A DNA stretch of 32,721 bases, from the NCBI GenBank assembly GCA_964462515.1, contig CAYWXK010000043.1:1-32721 (forward strand), written 5' to 3'. Position 1 is the stretch's first letter; every line of letters begins with the position of its first letter. The stretch is from CAYWXK01 sp964462515. GTDB taxonomy: Bacteria > Planctomycetota > Phycisphaerae > Sedimentisphaerales > Anaerobacaceae. A program made the translations under genes and the position numbers. Of this stretch, positions 15,854 through 22,017 are shown one piece after another. Under the pieces are notes generated by a model that was not told the origin of the DNA, ran no database searches, and saw nothing but the letters and a program-made list of their open reading frames with translations.

Positions 15854-17407
15854 ATGACTGGTAGCAAGAGCGAAAAGGGTAACCAGCAAAGGGAACCTGA
15901 AAAACGAAGGGATAGAGCTGCTGAGGTCGCAAACACCTTCGAGTGGCTGATAACGGCTTTTATATTGGCGTTTGTTTTTCGAGCCTTTGTAATGGAGGCG
16001 TTCCGCATACCCACCGGCAGTATGGCTGACACCCTCAAAGGTGCTCATTTTCGGCTGCGCTGTCGGCAGTGCGGATATAAATATGAATACGGCTTTATGC
16101 CAGGCAGCTACGGATATGTCGAGGATACAATTCCTCCTGATAGCAAAGAGCCGCCTCGCACTCGCTGTCCGAGCTGTGGTTATATTCCAGTGATTAGAAC
16201 ACTGATGCCTGTAGCAAATGGTGATAGAATCCTTGTGCTAAAGTGCATTTATCAGTTTGTTGAGCCTAAGCGATGGGATGTAGTGGTATTCAGGAACCCA
16301 CTCAAGCCGCAGGAAAATTACATCAAAAGGCTGATTGGACGGCCGGAAGAAAAGCTTGAGATAATTGATGGTGACATCTATATCAATGGACAGATAAGTC
16401 GAAAGCCGCCTGAAGTGCAGGAGGAGTTGTGGATGCCGGTGTATGATAACGATTATCAGCCGGTTAATCCTGGTGAGCCTTATTTTAATAATCATATCTG
16501 GCAGCAGCCGTTCAGGGACGCCGATTCAAAGTGGGAGGTTGACAAAGTTAGCCCAACTTTATTTCACCTGGATAGCCCGGCTGAGCAAATCAATACGCTC
16601 AGTTATGACCCATCGGTCGGCAACAGCTTCAGGGCTGCGTATGCTTACGATGACGTCAGGGAATATGAGAGTTTGCCATATTGCAGTGATTTGATGCTGC
16701 GTTTTTTTGTGGATGGACTAACCTCGCGTGGACTTATTGGGATAGAGATGAGTAAATATGAGCGGCGTTACAAGGCATGGGTTGACTTTAGGGACCAGTC
16801 AGAGAAAATGACGATGCACATAGCAATGGTTTCGAAGGATAAAGAGGAGGAAATAGCGAATAAGTCTGTTGAGACAAGACTCTCTGTGGGAAGGTCGGCT
16901 CTGGTGCAATTCGCCAATGTTGACCATCAATTGATTTTTCAGTTTGGCAATGACAGGTTGATTCACGACCTGGGGCGTGGTCGGGAGGATGCCGGTCAGA
17001 TAACGCCGCGTATTGGGCCGCAAGTGAAAATCTTTGGCGCCGGTAAACTGACTCTGTCACACGTTGCTATTCTGCGTGATGTTCATTATACGGATGTTGA
17101 TTTACGCGGCGGAGGGCCGGGCTGGGCAATGCAGGGCAATCCTTTTACCCTCGCAAAAGATGAGTTTTTTGTATTAGGCGACAATAGTCCCAACAGCGAG
17201 GATGGCCGCCGGTGGAATGAACCCGGCAAGTCAAATTGGGGTCAATCCTATCGCAAGGGTATTGTCCCGCGCGACTATCTGGTTGGTAAAGCATTATTTG
17301 TCTATTGGCCCAGCGGCTTCAGGCCTTTTGCCAAGTCGCGGTTTGCTGTTATTCCCAATTTCGGGCAAATGCGGTTTATCTACGGCGGCTCAAACAAAGA
17401 GCTTTGA
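15854..17407 (+). CDS. lepB: Signal peptidase I with zinc-ribbon and large inserted domain
   Basis: A 517-residue S26 peptidase that removes signal peptides at the outer face of the inner membrane. One membrane helix (about residues 30-48) precedes the catalytic serine box FRIPTGSMADTL (S56). The catalytic lysine is in NYIKRLIGRP (K158), and the GDN box is FFVLGDNSPNSEDGR (about 437-451). Bacterial enzymes are usually 180-325 residues. The excess comes from a four-cysteine ribbon (CRQCGY ... CPSCGY, Cys 70, 73, 105, 108) just after the serine box, and about 200 residues between the lysine box and the GDN box. The latter insert (ALVQFANVDHQLIFQFGND, KLTLSHVAILRDVHYT) looks like a jelly-roll. 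ATG 15854 is 9 bases after AAGGA; GTG 15848 is an alternative. Confidence 0.9.
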   Translation: MTGSKSEKGNQQREPEKRRDRAAEVANTFEWLITAFILAFVFRAFVMEAFRIPTGSMADTLKGAHFRLRCRQCGYKYEYGFMPGSYGYVEDTIPPDSKEPPRTRCPSCGYIPVIRTLMPVANGDRILVLKCIYQFVEPKRWDVVVFRNPLKPQENYIKRLIGRPEEKLEIIDGDIYINGQISRKPPEVQEELWMPVYDNDYQPVNPGEPYFNNHIWQQPFRDADSKWEVDKVSPTLFHLDSPAEQINTLSYDPSVGNSFRAAYAYDDVREYESLPYCSDLMLRFFVDGLTSRGLIGIEMSKYERRYKAWVDFRDQSEKMTMHIAMVSKDKEEEIANKSVETRLSVGRSALVQFANVDHQLIFQFGNDRLIHDLGRGREDAGQITPRIGPQVKIFGAGKLTLSHVAILRDVHYTDVDLRGGGPGWAMQGNPFTLAKDEFFVLGDNSPNSEDGRRWNEPGKSNWGQSYRKGIVPRDYLVGKALFVYWPSGFRPFAKSRFAVIPNFGQMRFIYGGSNKEL

Positions 17408-17486
17408 CAGCGCAGGACGGTTTTAGCGGAAATTATTTGTCCATAAAAATTTGGTTTGCAAATTTGCAAGTGTGGAGGTCAGGAAA

Positions 17487-20400
17487 ATGAGGCACTTAGC
17501 GACAATCTTGTTGGCAGGGATGATGCTGGCTTTGAGCGGCTGTGCTGCTCTGGAGGATAGAGAGGCTATGGTAAAGGAATTGCGCAGCGAATACCGCGTT
17601 AATCCTCTGGGTATTGATGTCGTCAAGCCCAGGCTGAGCTGGATTACCGAATCCGTTAAGCGCGGTCAGATGCAGAGCGCATATCAAATTCTGGCAGCCG
17701 GCAGCGAGCAGGACCTCAAACAAAACAAAGCCGACCTGTGGAATAGCGGCAAGGTCTGCTCGGACCAGAGCAATCAGGTTGTGTATGAAGGGAGGCCCTT
17801 GAAGTCGCGGATGCGATGCTACTGGAAGGTGCGGATATGGGATAAGGATGGCAGGGCATCGGCGTGGAGCCAGCCGGCTATGTGGACCGTTGGGTTGCTT
17901 GCGCCAAAAGACTGGCAAGCAAAATGGATAGGTTACGATGCACCAGCACCGGCGGCCTATAAAGAAGATAAAGCTAAATTGCTTAGTCTTGCGGGGTGCA
18001 GGTGGGTGTGGTTTCCTGAAGGCGAGCCGCAGAAAAGTGCTCCGGTGGGGACACGGTTTTTCCGGCACAAATTTGATATTCCTTCTAATAAAAAAATAAA
18101 GCAGGCGCAGTTCCGCCTGGTTGTCGATAACGAAGGGACACTTTTCGTAAACGGCCGAGAGGTTCAAAAGTTTTCGGGATGGAGTCCTCCATACACGTTC
18201 GATGTGGATGATAAATTGACGTCGGGAACGAATTGCCTGGCAATCGCCGCAACTAATCAAGGCAACACTCCCAACCCTGCCGGGATTGCTGGAAAATTAT
18301 TGGTTGTATTTGAAACGGGCGATGCACTAACTATTGCGATTGACCATTCCTGGAAAGTATCCGACAGTGAGCAAAATGGATGGAAAGAATCCGGTTTTGA
18401 TGATGGCGGCTGGGTGAGCGCCAAAGAGATAGCGGCGTGTGGCGAAGGATCCTGGGGTGCTGTGGATGGAGAGGGGCTGGTTTTGCCGCCGCCACCGTAT
18501 CTGCGGAAAAGTTTTACTATTGATAAACCTATCAAGCGGGCGGTGGTTTATGCCTCGGCATTGGGACTTTATGAGCTGCATATCAACGGCGAGCGCGTCG
18601 GTGAGGATTATTTTACGCCTGGATGGACGGATTACCTTAAGCGTGTATATTACCAGACTTATGATGTTACCGGTCTCGTTAAGCAGGGCGGCAACGCCAT
18701 CGGGGCGGTTCTTGCCGACGGATGGTATGCTGGTTACATAGGATTTGGCAAAAAGAGGGAGCACTATGGCAGCGAGCCAAGGCTTCTGGTGCAGCTTGAA
18801 ATCGAATATGCTGATGGCAATAAGAAAACGGTCGTTACCGATGGCACCTGGAAGGCAACGTATGGTCCGCATCTTGAAGCGGATTTCTTAATGGGTGAGA
18901 CCTACGATGCACGCAAGGAAATGACCGGTTGGAACCAGAGTGGTTTTGACGATTCAAGGTGGGATGCTGTGGCTGTTACGGATAAGGTGCAGGGGCAGCT
19001 CCAATCGTATCCCGGTGTAACGGTGCAAAAGGTTCTGGAAATCAAGCCGAAGAAACTGACCGAGCCGAAGACCGGCGTATATGTTTTTGATATGGGCCAG
19101 AATTTTGCCGGCTGGGTTCGGCTCAAAGTCAAGGCACAGGCAGAAGAAAAACTCGTGCTGCGTTTTGCAGAGATGCTCGATCCCGATGGCACCATTTATA
19201 CAAAAAATCTCCGTGAGGCGCGGTGCACCGATACGTATGTGGCGGCAGGCAAAGGTGAAGAGATTTGGGAGCCGACCTTTACCTATCACGGTTTTAGATT
19301 TGTGGAGCTGACCGGCTTCCCCGGGCGGCCGCCGCTTGATGCGGTTACCGGAGTTGTGGTTCATTCAAACACGCCGGTAGCCGGGTTTTTTGAGTGCTCC
19401 AATCCGATGGTCAATCAGCTTTACAAAAATATAGTCTGGGGCCAGCGAAGCAACTTTGTCGAGGTGCCGACCGATTGTCCGCAGCGCGATGAGCGGCTGG
19501 GCTGGACAGGCGATGCTCAAATCTTCATTCGCACGGCGACATACAATATGGATGTGGCAGCGTTCTTTACGAAGTGGCTGGTGGACCTGGAGGATGCTCA
19601 GACCAAAGAAGGGGCATTTCCGGATGTCGTTCCGCATAAGGTTGCTATGGGAAGCGGCGTGCCGGCCTGGGGCGATGCCGGCATTATATGTCCGTGGACT
19701 ATATACCAGGTTTATGGCGATAAGCGTGTCCTCGAAAAGCACTATGAAGCGATGAAAAAGTGGATTGCATATTTAGAAAAAAATAGCGAGAACCTGCTGC
19801 GGCCGGCTTACGGCTACGGCGACTGGGTATCAATCGGCTCCGATACGCCAAAGGACGTGATTGCGACGGCTTACTTTGCATATAGCACACGGCTGCTTTC
19901 AAAAATGGCTGCCGAAATTGGCAAAACCGAAGATGCAAAAAAATACGAGGAGCTTTTCGAGCGGATAAGGCAGGCATTTAATAAAGCATACGTCTCTGAT
20001 GATGCGCGAATTAAGGGTGACACGCAGACCTGCTATTGTATGGGCCTGCATTTTGATTTGCTGCCTGAAGGAAAGAGGAAGCTTGCTGCCGAGTATTTGG
20101 TTGAGGATATAAAGAAAAGAGACTGGCATTTATCGACCGGATTTGTGGGGTTAAGTTATCTTTTGCCGGCTCTTGCCGAGACAGAAAATCTGGATGTGGC
20201 TTATCGATTATTGAATCAGGATACCTTCCCGAGCTGGATTTACAGTATAAAAAATGGCGCCACTACTATCTGGGAAAGGTGGGATGGCTGGACGGAAGAC
20301 AAGGGTTTCCAGGACCCGGGGATGAACTCATTCAACCATTATGCCTTTGGTTCGGTGGGCCGGTGGCTCTTTGGAACCGTTGCGGGCATAGATAACGATA

Positions 20401-20720
20401 CTCCCGGTTATAAACAAATCCGCATTGAGCCTAAACCGGGCGGCGGATTTACGTATGCAACAGCAAACTATCTATCTATTTACGGCGAGATTGCCAGCAA
20501 CTGGAAAATTGAAAATGACACATTCGTGCTGGATGTAACTATCCCTGCCAACACCACAGCGACGGTATATATCCTCGCTAAAGATGCTGGCAGTGTTACT
20601 GAAGGCGGCCTGCCGGCGACAAAAGCAAAGGCCGTGCAATTTGTGCGGATGGATAACGGCAAAGCGGTATTTGCCATCGGCTCCGGGCAGTATCGATTTA
20701 TCTCGAAAATGCCGCGGTAA
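17487..20720 (+). CDS. Alpha-L-rhamnosidase, GH78, lipoprotein
   Basis: A 1077-residue enzyme predicted to release terminal L-rhamnose from glycans. The lipoprotein signal ends LALSGC (Cys19). An Fn3-like N-terminal part (LRSEYRVNPLGIDVVKPRLSW) is followed by an extra beta-sandwich around residues 170-285 (TRFFRHKFDIPSNKKIKQA, LFVNGREV). Next come the rhamnosidase N-terminal domain (YASALGLYELHINGERVG, FTPGWTDYLKRVYYQTYDVT) and a concanavalin-like domain (YVFDMGQNFAGWVRLKV). The (alpha/alpha)6 catalytic domain carries DCPQRDERLGWTGD (Glu669, expected acid) and TIWERWDGW (Glu930, expected base), and a C-terminal beta domain closes the protein. GGAGG lies 9 bases before ATG 17487. Likely surface or periplasmic and used on plant or algal polysaccharides. 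Confidence 0.93.
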   Translation: MRHLATILLAGMMLALSGCAALEDREAMVKELRSEYRVNPLGIDVVKPRLSWITESVKRGQMQSAYQILAAGSEQDLKQNKADLWNSGKVCSDQSNQVVYEGRPLKSRMRCYWKVRIWDKDGRASAWSQPAMWTVGLLAPKDWQAKWIGYDAPAPAAYKEDKAKLLSLAGCRWVWFPEGEPQKSAPVGTRFFRHKFDIPSNKKIKQAQFRLVVDNEGTLFVNGREVQKFSGWSPPYTFDVDDKLTSGTNCLAIAATNQGNTPNPAGIAGKLLVVFETGDALTIAIDHSWKVSDSEQNGWKESGFDDGGWVSAKEIAACGEGSWGAVDGEGLVLPPPPYLRKSFTIDKPIKRAVVYASALGLYELHINGERVGEDYFTPGWTDYLKRVYYQTYDVTGLVKQGGNAIGAVLADGWYAGYIGFGKKREHYGSEPRLLVQLEIEYADGNKKTVVTDGTWKATYGPHLEADFLMGETYDARKEMTGWNQSGFDDSRWDAVAVTDKVQGQLQSYPGVTVQKVLEIKPKKLTEPKTGVYVFDMGQNFAGWVRLKVKAQAEEKLVLRFAEMLDPDGTIYTKNLREARCTDTYVAAGKGEEIWEPTFTYHGFRFVELTGFPGRPPLDAVTGVVVHSNTPVAGFFECSNPMVNQLYKNIVWGQRSNFVEVPTDCPQRDERLGWTGDAQIFIRTATYNMDVAAFFTKWLVDLEDAQTKEGAFPDVVPHKVAMGSGVPAWGDAGIICPWTIYQVYGDKRVLEKHYEAMKKWIAYLEKNSENLLRPAYGYGDWVSIGSDTPKDVIATAYFAYSTRLLSKMAAEIGKTEDAKKYEELFERIRQAFNKAYVSDDARIKGDTQTCYCMGLHFDLLPEGKRKLAAEYLVEDIKKRDWHLSTGFVGLSYLLPALAETENLDVAYRLLNQDTFPSWIYSIKNGATTIWERWDGWTEDKGFQDPGMNSFNHYAFGSVGRWLFGTVAGIDNDTPGYKQIRIEPKPGGGFTYATANYLSIYGEIASNWKIENDTFVLDVTIPANTTATVYILAKDAGSVTEGGLPATKAKAVQFVRMDNGKAVFAIGSGQYRFISKMPR

Positions 20721-20723
20721 ACT

Positions 20724-20795
20724 CCGTTAGAAAGCTGACCCTGTTAGTCCGTTTGGGGATGCCTTGCGGCAAAAAGAAAGCCGTCTTTCTAACGG
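20724..20795. repeat. 11-bp perfect inverted repeat after the rhamnosidase gene
   Basis: CCGTTAGAAAG (20724-20734) and CTTTCTAACGG (20785-20795) enclose 50 bases that include another CTGTTAG. It has no T run, so terminator function is unproven; a dispersed repeat is equally likely. Confidence 0.5.
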
Positions 20796-20868
20796 GGTAA
20801 AGGCCAAAAATCCCGGTTTTTGCGCCAATTTTCGGGTTTGAAGGTTTTTTGAAAAAGCGACAATTTTC

Positions 20869-20897
20869 TTGCAATTTTTGTCTATATGTGTTATTAT
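20869..20897 (+). promoter_or_regulatory. Sigma70-type promoter of the PEP-CTERM gene
   Basis: TTGCAA (20869-20874), 17-bp spacer, TATTAT (20892-20897). It lies 100 bases upstream of the start codon, so the structured element at 20930-20966 would be transcribed as leader. Confidence 0.55.
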
Positions 20898-20929
20898 ACA
20901 ATCGAGCAGAATTTGAAATTTCGGATTTG

Positions 20930-20966
20930 ATAGGGCCAGCGAGGAGGTCTCGCTAAAAGGCTCTAT
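20930..20966 (+). other. Structured leader hairpin of the PEP-CTERM gene
   Basis: An outer stem ATAGGGCC/GGCTCTAT (20930-20937/20959-20966, one G-T pair) stacks on an inner stem AGCGAG/CTCGCT (20938-20943/20949-20954). There is a 4-base AAAA bulge on the 3-prime side and a GAGGT loop. The loop exposes a GAGG ribosome-site-like sequence. Confidence 0.5.
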
Positions 20967-20997
20967 TTTCAAGTAGGTTGTGGATGAAGGCCAGATG

Positions 20998-21648
20998 ATG
21001 AAAAGTGCAATTATCTTACTGTTCACCACATTTTTGATTGTTCACTGTAACACCGCCGGTGCGGAGTTAATGGCAATCTGGGATTTTGGGGCCAGCTCGG
21101 CTTATTATACAGAGGTTCCGACAACGGAAAATGTTGTTGGAGTGCCAACTTTATCTATTTTTGGCGGTGAGAAAGATATAAATGGTAAGAACGGCGTAGC
21201 CTACGTTGATGCAGCGGGTGTCCATCACGATGCAGGCCAGGCGGCAGCGTGGGACGATGTCCGGGTTACCGGTCCGGATGCTGAGTGGATTTTAACGATT
21301 AATACGACCGGGTGGAACGATATTGCAATCAGGTGGGATTATCGGTCGGAGGAAACTCCGAGCTTTGACCTGCATTATAGAGTTGGTGGAGAGGGGGACT
21401 GGGGGTCAGTATTGGCTGATTGGCCAATCATTGCCGATGATGCATGGCATAGCTTCAGCCGCGATATGTCATACTTATCGGCTATTGAAGGACAGCCGAT
21501 TGTCGAGTTTCGTGTGGAGGATATGGAACTTGCCGGAAACGGCAGGTTTGTATTTGATAACCTCGAGCTGACCGGCGTGCCCGAGCCAGCGACGATTTTG
21601 CTACTTGGCCTGGGCGGCCTGGCGGCGGCAAGAAAACGCAGAGCGTGA
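20998..21648 (+). CDS. PEP-CTERM sorting domain protein
   Basis: A 216-residue secreted protein with a signal peptide (MKSAIILLFTTFLIVHCNTAGA). A beta-sandwich-like body follows (EWILTINTTGWNDIAIRWDY, FDLHYRVGGEGDW, GRFVFDNLELTG). The C-terminal tripartite signal is VPEPATILLLGLGGLAAARKRRA: the PEP motif, a hydrophobic helix and basic residues. Such tails are recognised by exosortase (EpsH), which cleaves and anchors the protein at the cell surface or in the exopolysaccharide matrix. No exosortase gene is in the window. ATG 20998 follows GAAGG at a 7-base distance; ATG 20995 and GTG 20980 are alternatives. The ligand of the beta domain is unknown. Confidence 0.88.
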   Translation: MKSAIILLFTTFLIVHCNTAGAELMAIWDFGASSAYYTEVPTTENVVGVPTLSIFGGEKDINGKNGVAYVDAAGVHHDAGQAAAWDDVRVTGPDAEWILTINTTGWNDIAIRWDYRSEETPSFDLHYRVGGEGDWGSVLADWPIIADDAWHSFSRDMSYLSAIEGQPIVEFRVEDMELAGNGRFVFDNLELTGVPEPATILLLGLGGLAAARKRRA

Positions 21649-21697
21649 AGAAGTAGTAAGTGCGAAGTTAGAAGAGCGAAGTCAGAAGAAGGGCTGT

Positions 21698-21734
21698 GAG
21701 GGCCGATTTAATCGGGACATGAGGCCTTTTTTTA
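21698..21734 (+). terminator. Probable terminator after the PEP-CTERM gene
   Basis: AGGGCC and AGGCC flank an inner hairpin CCGAT-TTA-ATCGG (21703-21715), followed by a run of seven T (21726-21732). Pairing of the outer part is imperfect. Confidence 0.5.
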
Positions 21735-21740
21735 TTCTTT

Positions 21741-21844
21741 GCCACCAAGGCAACAAGGCACTAAAACTCACTTATATTTTTTAACTCTTGACTGCCGTCA
21801 GGCAACTTTCATTTTTCTTTGTGCCTTTGTGTCTTTGTGGCTAC
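21741..21844. repeat. Inverted-repeat element (CCACCAAGGCAACAAGGC type), copy 2
   Basis: Left arm GCCACCAAGGCAACAAGGCA (21741-21760) and right arm CTTTGTGTCTTTGTGGCTAC (ends 21844) are imperfect reverse complements. The element is related to the one at 6143-6220 and lies between the PEP-CTERM gene and gyrA. Confidence 0.65.
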
Positions 21845-21884
21845 TTTTTTCTTAGTTTTAGCCATCATTTAATATCCTTATTTA

Positions 21885-21913
21885 TTGACTTTTCACCTGC
21901 CCGAGGTTAATCT
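21885..21913 (+). promoter_or_regulatory. Candidate gyrA promoter
   Basis: TTGACT (21885-21890), 17-bp spacer, TAATCT (21908-21913). It places the ATAC-loop hairpin (21950-21977) in the gyrA leader, about 30 bases from the transcript start. Confidence 0.45.
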
Positions 21914-21949
21914 ATTTGCATACAAAATTTTAAGAATTAACCGCTGAGA

Positions 21950-21977
21950 ACACCCTGCACCATACGGTGCGGGGTGT
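21950..21977 (+). other. Hairpin with ATAC tetraloop, copy 2
   Basis: A 12-bp stem 21950-21961/21966-21977 with one T-G pair and loop ATAC (21962-21965). It has the same stem length and loop as 11106-11133, with base-pair-preserving differences, and ends 40 bases before the gyrA start. Confidence 0.7.
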
Positions 21978-22017
21978 GCTTTGCGGTAAAACTAAAATTC
22001 AGTATGGACAAAAGATT

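Noticed and set aside
17496..18260. Minus-strand open frame of 254 codons
   Set aside because: Lies wholly inside the rhamnosidase gene on the opposite strand; its text has no domain features.
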